Shown here: in pieces, positions 1-8,483 of the stretch | Position numbering within the stretch: the first letter of the stretch is position 1 | Layout: every line of letters begins with the position of its first letter | Origin: Pseudomonadota bacterium | GTDB lineage: Bacteria; Desulfobacterota; Desulfarculia; Desulfarculales; Desulfarculaceae | Direction: 5' to 3' | Length of the DNA stretch: 64,000 nucleotides | Assembly: GCA_018896025.1 (NCBI GenBank) | Contig: JAHIND010000008.1 | Coordinates: forward strand, 248,001-312,000 | The notes under the pieces: model-generated | Told to the model about the DNA's origin: nothing | The model's database searches: none | What the model saw: the letters and a program-made list of their open reading frames with translations, nothing else | Made by a program: the position numbers and the translations under genes

Positions 1-40
1 GGGTGGTATAGCCTTGGCCTAACTCAAAAGGACTGAGCAG

Positions 41-457
41 TTGCGCGATTCACACACCCTGATAGCGGCCTGGGTGGGCCGCAGGCTCAAGGAACTGCGG
101 GGAGGGCGGACCCAAAAGGAGTTCGCCGACCTGCTGGGCCTTAGCCAGGCCCAGTACAACCGCTATGAGACCGGCAAGCGCCTGGCCCACGACAAGGTGC
201 TGGAGCAGGTGGCAACGGCTTGCGGCCTGAGCCCCGAGCAGGTGGTGTGGGGCGACGAGCTGCCCGCCGAGGCCCGTTCCCGCTTGGAAGCGGCCCGGGA
301 GTTCGCCTCGCTCATGGACCTTTTGGACGATGCGGCCAAGGAAGATCTTTTCGTGTTCCTCAAGCACAAGGCCGAGGCGTTGGCCCGCAAGCGCCGGGCC
401 GAAGCGCGCCAGGCGCTAAAAGCCCTAGAAGAGTTCGGCAAAAAAGCCTTGGGCTAG
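41..457 (+). CDS. XRE-family helix-turn-helix regulator
   Basis: A 138-residue protein with a Cro/C1-type helix-turn-helix at about residues 12-66 (RRLKELRGGRTQKEFADLLG, then SQAQYNRYETGKR), which is the usual XRE operator-binding fold. The C-terminal half (75-138) is helical and rich in Ala, Lys and Arg, with no enzyme motif. The start is a TTG preceded by AAGGA about nine bases upstream. It stands alone at the window edge and the next gene is on the other strand, so its target is unknown. XRE proteins of this size are often autorepressors or antitoxins, but no toxin-like gene adjoins it in the visible sequence. Confidence 0.8.
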   Translation: MRDSHTLIAAWVGRRLKELRGGRTQKEFADLLGLSQAQYNRYETGKRLAHDKVLEQVATACGLSPEQVVWGDELPAEARSRLEAAREFASLMDLLDDAAKEDLFVFLKHKAEALARKRRAEARQALKALEEFGKKALG

Positions 458-495
458 AGTCCGGCTTCGCCAGACGGTGGGATACTGCGTTGCCG

Positions 496-583
496 GCATC
501 GCTCCAGCCTCGCTGTAGACCAATCTACAGCTCCGGCTGTCGCTCGCCGGTCGCCTTGTCTGCCACCGGCTGGCTGTGCCGGG
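496..583 (+). repeat. Dispersed palindrome-bearing repeat, copy 1
   Basis: About 88 bases that align along their whole length with 1190-1276. The core is a perfect 8-bp inverted repeat at 512-519 and 524-531 around a CCAA loop. The right half ends with the shared string CTGGCTGTGCCGGG. It lies between the XRE gene and the siroheme decarboxylase gene. Confidence 0.6.
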
Positions 584-654
584 CCTTGGCACAAGCCGCA
601 CCCCTAAAAGCCGAACGCTTTATCCTGCCAACCTTCGCGGAATATGCTGCTGGC

Positions 655-1110
655 TTAAACCGGGAAATCCACCTTAATCTTGTACATCTCCACGGCGGGC
701 ATGGAGCAGATGTCCTGCACCCCGGTGTTCTGGGCTATCTGGGCCAAGTTCTCCTCGATCTGCTCCATGGATTCGGCGATAAAAGTGAACCACACGTTGT
801 AGCGGTGTTGGCGGCGGTAGTTGTGGGTAACGCCGTGATAGGCGTTCACCGCGGCCACGAACTCGTCGAATTTCTCCTCCGGCACCTGGGCGGCGCACAG
901 GGTGGAGGAGAAACCCAGGGCAGTGGAGATGAAGTTGCCCCCGATGCGCCTTATCACCCCGCTTTGTTTCAGGGCTTCCAACCGGGTCAGCACCTCGTCT
1001 TCGCTCAGGCCCAGCTCCTCGCCCAGCTTGGCAAAGGGGGTGGCGTGGATGGGCAGTTTGGATTGCACCGCCCTCAAGATGGCCTTGTCCGTGGCGTCCA
1101 GGTTGCTCAT
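655..1110 (-). CDS. Siroheme decarboxylase subunit (AhbA/AhbB, Lrp/AsnC fold)
   Basis: A 151-residue protein with an N-terminal Lrp/AsnC-type winged helix (about 4-60, LDATDKAILRAVQ) and a ferredoxin-like domain carrying the HNYRRQHRYNVWFT stretch. That His/Tyr/Arg-rich segment is typical of the siroheme decarboxylases AhbA and AhbB, which remove two acetate carboxyls from siroheme to give 12,18-didecarboxysiroheme in the alternative heme pathway. The HNY form looks closer to AhbB, but I cannot separate the two with confidence. The ATG at 1110 is preferred over an upstream GTG because homology begins there. ahbD lies about 1 kb away on the same strand, supporting the pathway. Only one of the usual two subunits is visible. 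Confidence 0.8.
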   Translation of the reverse strand: MSNLDATDKAILRAVQSKLPIHATPFAKLGEELGLSEDEVLTRLEALKQSGVIRRIGGNFISTALGFSSTLCAAQVPEEKFDEFVAAVNAYHGVTHNYRRQHRYNVWFTFIAESMEQIEENLAQIAQNTGVQDICSMPAVEMYKIKVDFPV

Positions 1111-1134
1111 GTCTCTCACTTGCTTAGCCCGCAA

Positions 1135-1373
1135 ATTTAATGAAGGTCGTGTGTCCGGCCGCGCCAGCCACCGGCACACTGTGTTGCTGGCTACGCTTGG
1201 GTCTCGACGTAGCTTGGGCTACGCCTGCGGCCCTCGCTTGCCAGCGCCTTGTTTGCCAGTGCCTGGCTGTGCCGGGATGAAGTTCAGATCGTATATTGAT
1301 AGCGCAAATGCTTTTTTCATGATCGCCCATGAATGGTGATTTGTGATCTGACACCACTCAACCTTCATTAAAT
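1135..1373. repeat. Possible MITE bounded by 13-bp inverted repeats
   Basis: ATTTAATGAAGGT at 1135-1147 and its exact reverse complement at 1361-1373 bound 239 bases with no credible ORF. Similarity continues weakly inward (GTGTC on both sides). The interior contains copy 2 of the dispersed repeat. The right terminus overlaps the stop codon of the 1368-1769 gene. No clear target-site duplication is visible. Confidence 0.4.
1190..1276 (+). repeat. Dispersed palindrome-bearing repeat, copy 2
   Basis: Same orientation as 496-583 and alignable over about 87 bases. Its core inverted repeat (CGTAGC at 1208-1213, GCTACG at 1218-1223, loop TTGG) differs in sequence from copy 1 but keeps pairing in both arms, which is what a selected hairpin would show. 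It shares the CTGGCTGTGCCGGG end with copy 1. Confidence 0.6.
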
Positions 1374-1769
1374 ATTCGGGCTCAGGGGGATAGAAGTCGT
1401 GCCGGTCCAGTGCAGCACAAAGGGCCGAGGGGCCGTGAAGTACTTTTGGATCAGCTTGACCAGGTCGGTGGTGATGTCGCGGTCCGCGGCCACCAGATAA
1501 GAGAAGTTGGTCTGGCGCTCCAGCTTGCCGCCCTGGCGCGAGGCCCCCTGACTGGGGCCCCACTCGGTGTACCCCCCGGCCAACTCGGCCAGGGCGTTGC
1601 GGAAGCCTTCCACCGCCTGCAAGTCGCTCAGCCCGGTGGCCGGGGTGGCCGGAGTGACCAAGAAATGGATGTGGGCCGTGCCCGCCTGGACCGGTGCGGC
1701 CAGGGCCAGCAGCAGCAAAAGGGCCAACCCTCCCAGAACGCTTCTTTTGATGGTCATTTTCGCCCCCAT
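1368..1769 (-). CDS. Small secreted protein of unknown function
   Basis: A 133-residue protein with a clear signal peptide: a basic start (MTIKRS), a hydrophobic stretch rich in Leu, and an Ala-x-Ala type site (APVQAG) near residue 29. The mature part, about 100 residues, is soluble with no cysteine and no motif I recognise; a phrase such as TEWGPSQGASRQGG recalls small exported proteins, but this is not an assignment. It lies three bases downstream of the Ada-like secreted protein and is probably in the ahbD transcript. Its stop codon falls inside the right inverted repeat of the 1135-1373 element. Confidence 0.6.
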   Translation of the reverse strand: MGAKMTIKRSVLGGLALLLLLALAAPVQAGTAHIHFLVTPATPATGLSDLQAVEGFRNALAELAGGYTEWGPSQGASRQGGKLERQTNFSYLVAADRDITTDLVKLIQKYFTAPRPFVLHWTGTTSIPLSPNI

Positions 1770-1772
1770 GGT

Positions 1773-2057
1773 TTACGGCTTGCACACCTTGCAGGGAACA
1801 TAGCCCGCTTGGATGGCCTGTTCCCGGCTGGTGAAGCGCGCCGTGCAGTTCTTGCAATAATAATAGCGGCAACCCGGACGGTGAAACTTCTTGGAGCGCA
1901 CGTTGCCGTGATAGACCGTTTCGGTCTGGGCCAACCGCACTGTCGCGTCTGGCTGGTTCTTGGGCGGGACGCTGGTCTGGGCCCAGGCGGCCAGGGAGCA
2001 GAGCAGCAGGGCGAGCACCAGGCCCGTGGCCCAGGCTTTGCCCCGCCGTGGCCTCAT
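1773..2057 (-). CDS. Secreted Ada-type zinc-binding domain protein
   Basis: A 94-residue protein with a signal peptide (about 1-26, ending AAWAQ) followed by one compact domain: SKKFHRPGCRYYYC, then CTARFTSREQAIQAGYVPC and KVC. This spacing of four cysteines with the F-x-S-x-x-x-A-x-x-x-G-Y core is the metal-binding knuckle seen in the N-terminus of Ada and as a tail on secreted nucleases and competence proteins. No catalytic domain is attached, so it probably binds zinc or nucleic acid in the periplasm. It starts immediately after the ahbD stop codon, suggesting co-transcription. Confidence 0.65.
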   Translation of the reverse strand: MRPRRGKAWATGLVLALLLCSLAAWAQTSVPPKNQPDATVRLAQTETVYHGNVRSKKFHRPGCRYYYCKNCTARFTSREQAIQAGYVPCKVCKP

Positions 2058-2058
2058 C

Positions 2059-3186
2059 CTAGCTCTGCCCCGCCTTGGCCGGTTGATACAGGCACAGGGG
2101 CTCCTCGGCCAAATGGTCGCCGCTCACCTCGTAGGCCCTGGCGCGACAGCCGCCGCACACCCGCCGGTATTCGCACAGGCCGCATTTGCCCTTCAAGAGG
2201 TCCGGGTCGCGCAGTTCCTTGAAAAGCTGGGAGTCGCGCCAGACCACGCTGAAGGGCTGCTCGCGGATGTTGCCCGCGCTCAGTTCCAGGTAGCCGCAGG
2301 GCTGCACCTGGCCCACGTGGCTGACAAAGGCGAAGCCCTGGCCGCCAAGACAGCCCTTGGTCACCGCATCCAGGCCGTGGGTCTCAAAGGTGAGCTTCTC
2401 GCCGGTTTCCTTGGCCCGCTGGCGGATGATGCGGAAGTAGTGGGGCGCGCAGGTGGCCTTTAGCTCCAGGGGCACCTGGCCCCGTTTGTCGCAGAACCAG
2501 TGCAGCACGTCCTCGTATTCCTGGGCGGTGATGATCTCCTCGGTGAGCGCCCGGCCCCGTCCGGTGGGAACCAACAGAAAGATATGATGAGCCACCGCGC
2601 CCAGCTCCACGGCGGTCTCCTGGATTTGGGGCACCATGGGCAAGTTCCCCCGGGTCACGGTGGTGTTGATTTGAAACTCCAGGCCCGCCGCCGTGGCCGC
2701 CTTCATGCCCTCCAGGGAGCCGTCATAGGCCCCCGCCTGGCCGCGAAACTGATCGTGACTGGACGCGTCCGGTCCGTCGATGCTTATGCTCAGGCGCTGG
2801 ATGCCCGCCTCTTTCAGCTCGCGGGCCTTCTCCGGAGTGAGCAGGGTGCCGTTGGTGCCCATCACCATGCGCAGGCCCAACTCATGGCCGTAACGGGCCA
2901 GGTGCAGGATGTCCTCGCGCAGCAGGGGCTCGCCGCCGGTCATGATGACCACCGGTTTGCCCATGGTGGCCAGGTCGCGCAGGAAGGCCTCGCCCTCGGC
3001 GGTGCTCAGTTCGTCGGGATAATGCTCGTCCTCGGCTCCGGCCCGGCAGTGCACACAGGACAGGTTGCAGCGGCGGGTGGTTTCCCAGGCGACTAGCCTG
3101 AGGGTGGGGGTGCCGTCGGGGGATGCCGCCGGGGGATGGCCGCCGGGGTGGCCGCCGGGGTGGCCCTTGGCGTGGGGGTGAGGCAT
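2059..3186 (-). CDS. ahbD: Heme b synthase AhbD, radical SAM
   Basis: A 375-residue radical SAM protein. The N-terminus is His/Gly/Pro-rich (PHAKGHPGGHPGGHP, about 3-17), a feature seen in several AhbD proteins. The radical SAM cluster motif CNLSCVHC follows at about residue 40, then the SAM-binding GGEP. The C-terminal SPASM-like region has further cysteines: ATCAPHYFR, GCLGG and CGLCEYRRVCGGCRA, for auxiliary Fe-S clusters. AhbD converts Fe-coproporphyrin III to heme b by two oxidative decarboxylations. The ATG at 3186 has AAGGAG six bases upstream; the longer frame adds residues with no ribosome-binding site. AhbC, the preceding enzyme, is not in this window. Confidence 0.85.
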   Translation of the reverse strand: MPHPHAKGHPGGHPGGHPPAASPDGTPTLRLVAWETTRRCNLSCVHCRAGAEDEHYPDELSTAEGEAFLRDLATMGKPVVIMTGGEPLLREDILHLARYGHELGLRMVMGTNGTLLTPEKARELKEAGIQRLSISIDGPDASSHDQFRGQAGAYDGSLEGMKAATAAGLEFQINTTVTRGNLPMVPQIQETAVELGAVAHHIFLLVPTGRGRALTEEIITAQEYEDVLHWFCDKRGQVPLELKATCAPHYFRIIRQRAKETGEKLTFETHGLDAVTKGCLGGQGFAFVSHVGQVQPCGYLELSAGNIREQPFSVVWRDSQLFKELRDPDLLKGKCGLCEYRRVCGGCRARAYEVSGDHLAEEPLCLYQPAKAGQS

Positions 3187-3523
3187 GAAGGCTCCTTGGT
3201 GAGAATCGATTTCCCAAGTGTAAATGTCCCCTGCCGGACGCGCAAGGGGCAAGGACAGAGGGCGCGGCGTGGTACGGTGACGCGGGCGCTGCCGGAAGGG
3301 TGCTGGGACATAGGGGCGCGGGCGGTATTGGCAGAGGGAGTGTTAACCAAAATTGGTGATAAATCGTTCAAGGCGTACTGGACACGGCTTGTGCGCTAAA
3401 TATGCAACAGCGTGCTATCTGAATAAAAACTAGTTAAACAAGCACGTTATGTAGTAAGGCCGATATTTTCGGGCCACTAAGGCCAGTCTAAGCATCATCA
3501 GAATACAAACCGTTAAATAATTC
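3187..3523. other. Divergent intergenic region ahbD / TetR
   Basis: No credible gene. The left part is GC-rich; from about 3340 it becomes AT-rich, with a short inverted repeat ACCAA-AA-TTGGT at 3346-3357 that could be an operator or part of the ahbD promoter region. Nothing else recognisable. Confidence 0.4.
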
Positions 3524-3553
3524 TTGACACAAGGTTTGGGATCGGGTGATATT
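3524..3553 (+). promoter_or_regulatory. Sigma-70-type promoter for the TetR-icmF operon
   Basis: Perfect -35 TTGACA at 3524-3529, 18-base spacer, and a -10-like GATATT at 3548-3553. It lies about 100 bases before the TetR start codon and directly before the palindrome at 3558-3573. Confidence 0.55.
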
Positions 3554-3557
3554 ACAT

Positions 3558-3573
3558 CTGAGCGAGCGCTCAG
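3558..3573. promoter_or_regulatory. Palindromic operator, probable TetR site
   Basis: CTGAGC-GAGC-GCTCAG: 6-bp arms around four bases, placed immediately downstream of the -10 element. Position and symmetry fit autorepression by the adjacent TetR-family protein, relieved perhaps by an acyl-CoA. Confidence 0.55.
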
Positions 3574-3650
3574 TCGGGGTGGGGGTAAGTTCAGCGCCTC
3601 GGCGGACTTCAATAGATCAAAGACACAATTCATAAATCAAAGGTTGCAGC

Positions 3651-4292
3651 ATGGGCGATACAGCGGCCCCGTCCCAGGGCCCCAAGATACATACCGAGGT
3701 CAAGGATTCGGATCTGGTTTTCCGGCGGCGCCGCCAAATCGTGGACGCGTCGGTGCAACTGTTTATCTCCAAGGGTTTTCACAAGACCACCACCCGCGAG
3801 ATCGCCAAGGCGGCGGGCTTTTCCATCGGCACCCTCTACGAGTACGTCAACTCCAAGGAGGACGTGCTCTACCTGGTGTGCCAGGCCATTCACAGCGAGA
3901 TGGAGCAGCGGCTAAAGCAGCGCCTGAGGCACGGCATCAACGGTGCCCGCGACCTGGAGGCGGCCATCGCGGTTTACTTCACGGTGTGCGACCAGATGAG
4001 CGACCACATCCTGCTGATCTACCAGGAGACCAAGAGCCTCCCGGCGGAGAGCCGCCGTTTCGTGTTGGAGCACGAGCTGCGCATAACCGGGGTGTTCAAG
4101 GACCTTCTGGCGCGCGGGGTGGCCGACTTTTCCCTGCGCCCCCTGCACCCCCCAGAGATAGCGCTGGTGGCCCACAACATCATGGTGGTGGGCCACATGT
4201 GGGGCTTCCGCCGCTGGGCCTTGGCCCCGGCCTTTTCCCTGGAGCAATACATCCAGCTCCAGGGCGACTACCTGCTGGGTGAACTCACCTAG
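3651..4292 (+). CDS. TetR-family regulator
   Basis: A 213-residue TetR-family repressor. Residues about 24-70 form the DNA-binding domain ([40 protein letters not shown]). The all-helical C-terminal domain has the TetR_C shape but no known ligand signature. It is 23 bases upstream of icmF on the same strand, behind one promoter with a palindrome, so it most likely controls icmF and itself in response to an acyl-CoA or fatty acid. TetR-icmF pairing is common in acyl-CoA mutase loci; the ligand is an inference. Confidence 0.88.
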   Translation: MGDTAAPSQGPKIHTEVKDSDLVFRRRRQIVDASVQLFISKGFHKTTTREIAKAAGFSIGTLYEYVNSKEDVLYLVCQAIHSEMEQRLKQRLRHGINGARDLEAAIAVYFTVCDQMSDHILLIYQETKSLPAESRRFVLEHELRITGVFKDLLARGVADFSLRPLHPPEIALVAHNIMVVGHMWGFRRWALAPAFSLEQYIQLQGDYLLGELT

Positions 4293-4315
4293 CACATAGA
4301 CCTAGAGGGAGCAGT

Positions 4316-7300
4316 ATGGTTATGGAGACGCGTCCCTATTCTCCCCAGAACCCGGTGCGGGCCATAACCGCGGCCAGCCTTTTCGACGGCCACGATGCGG
4401 CCATCAACATCATCAGACGCATTCTCCAGGCCACCGGGGTGGAGGTGATCCACCTGGCCCACAACCGAGGGGTCCACGAAATCGTCAAGGCGGCCATCGC
4501 CGAGGACGTGCAGGCCATCTGCGCCTCCTGCTACCAGGGCGGCCACGTTGAGTTCTTCAAGTACATGGTGGACCTGCTAAAGGAAAACGGCCGCCCGGAC
4601 ATCATGGTCTTCGGCGGGGGCGGCGGGGTCATCGTGCCCGAGGAGATCAAGGAGCTGACCGACTACGGGGTCACCCGCATCTACTCGCCCGCCGACGGCC
4701 AACGCATGGGCCTGCAGGGCATCATCAACGACATGGTGCGCCAGATGGACGAAATGGCCGGGCAAGAGCTGGACACCCCCGACCTGGGCGAGTTGAACCC
4801 GGAGCATCCCCCGGTGGTGGCGCGCACCATAAGCCTGGTGGAGCGGGCCGCCCTGGAGCGCCAGGGCATCGAAGACTGGCGGGACCGCCTGGCCGAGATA
4901 CAGGGCAAGCGCCGGGTGCCGGTGGTGGGCATCACCGGCACGGGCGGGGCGGGCAAGTCCTCGCTGACCGATGAAATACTGCTGCGCTATTTGAACGACT
5001 TCCCAGAGCGCACCGTGGCGGTTATCACCGTGGACCCCACCCGGCGCAAATCAGGTGGGGCTCTGTTGGGCGATCGTATCCGCATGAACACTCTGGACAA
5101 CCCCCGCGTCTACATGCGCTCACTGGCCACCCGAGGCAGTTCTATGGAGATCAGCCGGGCGTTAGGCGACGTGATCAAGGTGGCCCAGGCGGCAGGGTAC
5201 GACCTGGTGGTGGTGGAGACCGCGGGCATAGGCCAGGGCGACGCCGCCGTGGTGGACGTGGTGGACCTGAGTCTCTACGTGATGACCAGCGAATTCGGCG
5301 CGGCCAGCCAGCTGGAAAAAATCGACATGCTGGACTTCGCCGACTTGGTGGCGGTGAACAAGTTCGAGCGCCGGGGCAGCGAGGACGCCCTCCGGGACGT
5401 GCGCAAGCAGATGCAGCGCAACCTGAACGCCTGGAACCTGGACCCGGCCAAGATGCCGGTGTACGGCACCATCGCCAGCAAGTTCAACGACGACGGGGTC
5501 ACCGCCCTGTACCTGGCCCTGCTCAGCGAGATAAAGCAAAAGACCGGGGTGGAGTTCGCCAGCCCCCGCAAGGCCACGGGCGTCACCCACTCCACCAGCC
5601 GCACCATCATCGTGCCCCCGGAGCGCACCCGCTATCTGGCCGAGATTGCCGAGGCGGTGCGCGAATATCACCAGCGCACCCGGCAGCAGGCCGATCTGGT
5701 GCGCCGGGTGTGGCAGATGAAGTCCACCCACGACGCGGTGGCCTCCTCCTGGCGGGGCGAGCCGGGCCTGGAAGGGGCCTTGGAAAAGCTCCGGGCCGAG
5801 GTGCACAAACTGGAGGAGGGCTACGAGGAGGAGACCCACCGCCTGCTGGCCCAGTGGCCCAAGCTGCAAAAAGACTACTCGGGCAAGGAATACGTGTACA
5901 CGGTGCGCGAGCGCGAAATTCGCGTGCCGCTGACCACCCGCTCCCTGGCTGGCAGCGCCATCCCCAAGGTGTGCCTGCCCCGCTGGCAGGACCCGGCCGA
6001 GGTCTACTCCTGGATGCGCGCCGAGAACGTGCCCGGCCGCTTCCCCTACACCGCGGGCGTGTTCCCCTTCAAACGCACCGACGAGGACCCCACCCGCATG
6101 TTCGCGGGCGAGGGCGACCCCTTCCGCACCAACCGCCGCTTCAAGCTGCTCTCGGCCGATGCCAAGGCGGCGCGGCTGTCCACCGCCTTCGACTCGGTGA
6201 CCCTCTACGGCTGGGACCCGGACGAGCGCCCGGACATCTACGGCAAGGTGGGCAACTCCGGGGTGAGCATCTGCACCCTGGAGGACATGAAGACCCTGTA
6301 CGACGGCTTCGATCTGGTGAACCCCAACACCAGCGTGTCCATGACCATCAACGGCCCCGCGCCGATCATGCTGGCCTTTTTCTTCAACACCGCCATGGAC
6401 CAGCAGGCGGCCAAGTTCCAAGCCGAGAACGGCCGCGAGCCCAGCGCCGAGGAGCGAAAGCGCATCAAGGACATGGTGCTCAAGAACGTGCGGGGCACCG
6501 TGCAGGCGGACATCCTAAAAGAAGACCAGGGGCAAAACACCTGCATCTTCTCGGTGGAGTTTGCCCTGCGCATGATGGGCGACATCCAGCAGTACTTCAT
6601 CGACAAGGACGTAAGCAACTTCTACAGCGTGTCCATCAGCGGCTATCACATCGCCGAGGCCGGGGCCAACCCCATCAGCCAACTGGCCTTCACCCTGGCC
6701 AACGGCTTCACCTACGTGGAGTACTACCTGGCCCGGGGCATGCACATAGACGACTTCGCGCCCAACCTGAGCTTCTTCTTTAGTAACGGCATGGACCCCG
6801 AGTACACCGTGATCGGCCGGGTGGCCCGGCGCATCTGGGCCATCGCCATGCGCGATCTGTACGGCGCGGACCCGCGCAGCCAGATGCTCAAGTATCACAT
6901 CCAGACCTCGGGGCGCTCCCTGCACTCCCAGGAGATTCAGTTCAACGACGTGCGCACCACCTTGCAGGCCCTGTGCGCCGTGTACGACAACTGCAACTCC
7001 CTGCACACCAACGCCTATGACGAGGCCATCACCACCCCCACCGAGGAATCGGTGCGCCGGGCGGTGGCCATCCAGCTCATCATCAACCAGGAGTGGGGCC
7101 TGGCCAAGAACCAGAACCCGCTGCAGGGCGCGTTCATCGTGGACGATCTGACCAAGCTGGTGGAGGAGGCGGTGCTGGAGGAGTTCATGCGCATCACCAG
7201 CCGGGGCGGGGTCTTGGGGGCCATGGAGACCGGCTACCAGCGCTCCAAGATCCAGGAGGAGAGCATCTATTACGAGATGCTCAAGCACTCCGGAGAGCTG

Positions 7301-7597
7301 CCCATCATCGGGGTGAACACCTATAAGAACCCCCACGCCGACGAGGCCGAGGGCCAATGCGCCGTGGAGCTGGCCCGCGCCACCGAAGAAGAAAAGCAGA
7401 GCCAGCTAACCCGCCTGCGCGAGTTCCAAGACAAGCACGCGGGCGAGGCCCCGGCGGCGCTCAAGCGCTTGCAAAAGGTGGCCCTGGAAGGCGGCAACAT
7501 CTTTGCCGAGCTTATGGATACGGTGCGGGTTTGCTCCCTGGGGCAGATCACCAAGGCGCTGTATGACGTGGGGGGGAAGTATAGGCGGGGGATGTAG
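4316..7597 (+). CDS. icmF: Fused isobutyryl-CoA mutase IcmF
   Basis: A 1093-residue single-chain adenosylcobalamin mutase. Order: B12-binding domain (about 14-140; lower-ligand His26 in DGHDAA), a MeaB-like G-protein chaperone domain (Walker A GTGGAGKS near 208-215), a linker, and the substrate-binding TIM-barrel mutase domain (about 530-1093). IcmF interconverts isobutyryl-CoA and n-butyryl-CoA, and isovaleryl-/pivalyl-CoA more slowly. The residues aligning with the specificity pair of the Geobacillus enzyme (Phe598, Gln742) are Phe596 (RMFAGEGDP) and Gln740 (DQGQNTCIF), so this is the isobutyryl type, not methylmalonyl-CoA or pivalyl-CoA mutase. Full length for the family. It follows the TetR gene by 23 bases. 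Confidence 0.95.
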   Translation: MVMETRPYSPQNPVRAITAASLFDGHDAAINIIRRILQATGVEVIHLAHNRGVHEIVKAAIAEDVQAICASCYQGGHVEFFKYMVDLLKENGRPDIMVFGGGGGVIVPEEIKELTDYGVTRIYSPADGQRMGLQGIINDMVRQMDEMAGQELDTPDLGELNPEHPPVVARTISLVERAALERQGIEDWRDRLAEIQGKRRVPVVGITGTGGAGKSSLTDEILLRYLNDFPERTVAVITVDPTRRKSGGALLGDRIRMNTLDNPRVYMRSLATRGSSMEISRALGDVIKVAQAAGYDLVVVETAGIGQGDAAVVDVVDLSLYVMTSEFGAASQLEKIDMLDFADLVAVNKFERRGSEDALRDVRKQMQRNLNAWNLDPAKMPVYGTIASKFNDDGVTALYLALLSEIKQKTGVEFASPRKATGVTHSTSRTIIVPPERTRYLAEIAEAVREYHQRTRQQADLVRRVWQMKSTHDAVASSWRGEPGLEGALEKLRAEVHKLEEGYEEETHRLLAQWPKLQKDYSGKEYVYTVREREIRVPLTTRSLAGSAIPKVCLPRWQDPAEVYSWMRAENVPGRFPYTAGVFPFKRTDEDPTRMFAGEGDPFRTNRRFKLLSADAKAARLSTAFDSVTLYGWDPDERPDIYGKVGNSGVSICTLEDMKTLYDGFDLVNPNTSVSMTINGPAPIMLAFFFNTAMDQQAAKFQAENGREPSAEERKRIKDMVLKNVRGTVQADILKEDQGQNTCIFSVEFALRMMGDIQQYFIDKDVSNFYSVSISGYHIAEAGANPISQLAFTLANGFTYVEYYLARGMHIDDFAPNLSFFFSNGMDPEYTVIGRVARRIWAIAMRDLYGADPRSQMLKYHIQTSGRSLHSQEIQFNDVRTTLQALCAVYDNCNSLHTNAYDEAITTPTEESVRRAVAIQLIINQEWGLAKNQNPLQGAFIVDDLTKLVEEAVLEEFMRITSRGGVLGAMETGYQRSKIQEESIYYEMLKHSGELPIIGVNTYKNPHADEAEGQCAVELARATEEEKQSQLTRLREFQDKHAGEAPAALKRLQKVALEGGNIFAELMDTVRVCSLGQITKALYDVGGKYRRGM

Positions 7598-7623
7598 AAG
7601 AGACAGCCCCTCAGCTAATAAAT

Positions 7624-7671
7624 GCCCGGCCTGTGTTATCATGGGCTGGGCGTTGAGGGTTTTCGTTTTTT
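7624..7671 (+). terminator. Possible terminator after icmF
   Basis: An imperfect stem (GCCCGGC pairing with GGCTGGGC) followed by a T-rich run (TTTTCGTTTTTT). Placed 27 bases after the icmF stop codon. Confidence 0.4.
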
Positions 7672-7693
7672 AGGGGGGAATTTCTACCAATAG

Positions 7694-7735
7694 TGTAGGT
7701 TGGGTTGAGGGGCGGCAGCCCCGAAGCCCAACAAT
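7694..7735 (+). repeat. REP hairpin, left of RAYT gene
   Basis: GTAGGTTGGGTTGAG, then GGGCGGCAGCCCCGAAGCCCAAC: an imperfect hairpin of the type recognised by REP-associated transposases. Near-identical to 8344-8383 in the same orientation. Confidence 0.8.
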
Positions 7736-7746
7736 TCATATTGAAA

Positions 7747-8271
7747 ATGCGTTATAGAAGAATATTAATCCCTGGTGGAACATATTTTTTCACCATTGTC
7801 ACCCACAGCCGGATCCCTGTCTTTTCTTCTTCACGCTCGGTAGATTTGCTGCGCAATGTTTTTAGGCAGGTAAAGGAAAGGCATCCCTTTGTTATTGATG
7901 CCATCGTTATCTTGCCCGATCATATCCATTGTGTGCTCACCATGCCTGATGAGGACTTGGACTACCCTTTGAGGATTGGTTTGATTAAGAGCGATTTCGC
8001 CAGGAGGTTTGCATTGGCAGGGCCCAAAGGCAAGGCTGACACGAATCCTGTATGGCAGCGCAGATATTGGGAACATTTGATGAGAAACGAAAACGATTAC
8101 ACCAAACATGTGGAATACATCCATTACAACCCCGTGAAGCATGGGTTGGTGAAATCGCCCAAGGATTGGCCGTGGTCTAGTTTTAACGATTACGTGGCCA
8201 AGGGTGTTTATGATGTTAATTGGGGTGCGGGCGAGGTGATTAACTTCGAGGCGGAAGTCGGAGCGGAATAG
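7747..8271 (+). CDS. REP-associated tyrosine transposase (RAYT)
   Basis: A 174-residue Y1 transposase-family protein. It has the early segment GGTYFFTIVT, the HUH metal motif in PDHIHCVL, and downstream the helix with the candidate nucleophile Tyr (NENDYTKHVEYIHYNPVKHG) and WPWSSF near the end. RAYTs cut and join single-stranded REP hairpins and are usually host-domesticated single-copy genes. The ATG at 7747 is chosen because the frame upstream of it runs through the REP element. REP hairpins flank the gene on both sides. Codon use and base composition are lower in GC than the neighbours, suggesting acquisition. Confidence 0.9.
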   Translation: MRYRRILIPGGTYFFTIVTHSRIPVFSSSRSVDLLRNVFRQVKERHPFVIDAIVILPDHIHCVLTMPDEDLDYPLRIGLIKSDFARRFALAGPKGKADTNPVWQRRYWEHLMRNENDYTKHVEYIHYNPVKHGLVKSPKDWPWSSFNDYVAKGVYDVNWGAGEVINFEAEVGAE

Positions 8272-8275
8272 GAAT

Positions 8276-8310
8276 TGTTGGGCTTCGCTTCGCTCAACCC
8301 AACCTACACG
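8276..8310 (-). repeat. REP hairpin, right of RAYT gene, inverted
   Basis: TTGTTGGGCTTCGCTTCGCT followed by CAACCCAACCTACAC: the reverse complement of the REP head at 7694, beginning five bases after the RAYT stop codon. Confidence 0.75.
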
Positions 8311-8343
8311 ACAGCATGATAGGATAGGCAATCCTGCGATAGC

Positions 8344-8383
8344 GTAGGTTGGGTTGAGGGGCGTTAGCCTCGAAGCCCAACAA
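8344..8383 (+). repeat. REP hairpin, second right copy
   Basis: Direct copy of the 7694-7735 element with few changes. With the inverted copy at 8276-8310 it forms a two-element BIME-like unit. Confidence 0.75.
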
Positions 8384-8422
8384 AGTTTATTTTTTAACTT
8401 CTTTCTAACTTACTTCACACAA

Positions 8423-8453
8423 AAAGTCCGGACGGCTTGCGCCGCCCGGGCTT
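8423..8453 (-). terminator. Rho-independent terminator of the SlyD-like gene
   Basis: Read on the minus strand: a GC-rich stem (CCCGGGCGGC / GCCGTCCGG around GCAA) followed by TTTTT, about 30 bases after the stop codon at 8484. Confidence 0.65.
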
Positions 8454-8483
8454 CTCTTTTCAACTCTATCGTGGTAGCCGCAG

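Noticed and set aside
4316..7597. Methylmalonyl-CoA mutase
   Set aside because: Domain order and the Phe596/Gln740 pair indicate IcmF; methylmalonyl-CoA mutase would have Tyr and Arg there.
7694..8383. Complete IS200/IS605-type insertion sequence
   Set aside because: The gene is a RAYT by motif and the flanking hairpins are REP units, not subterminal IS ends; there is no accessory tnpB.
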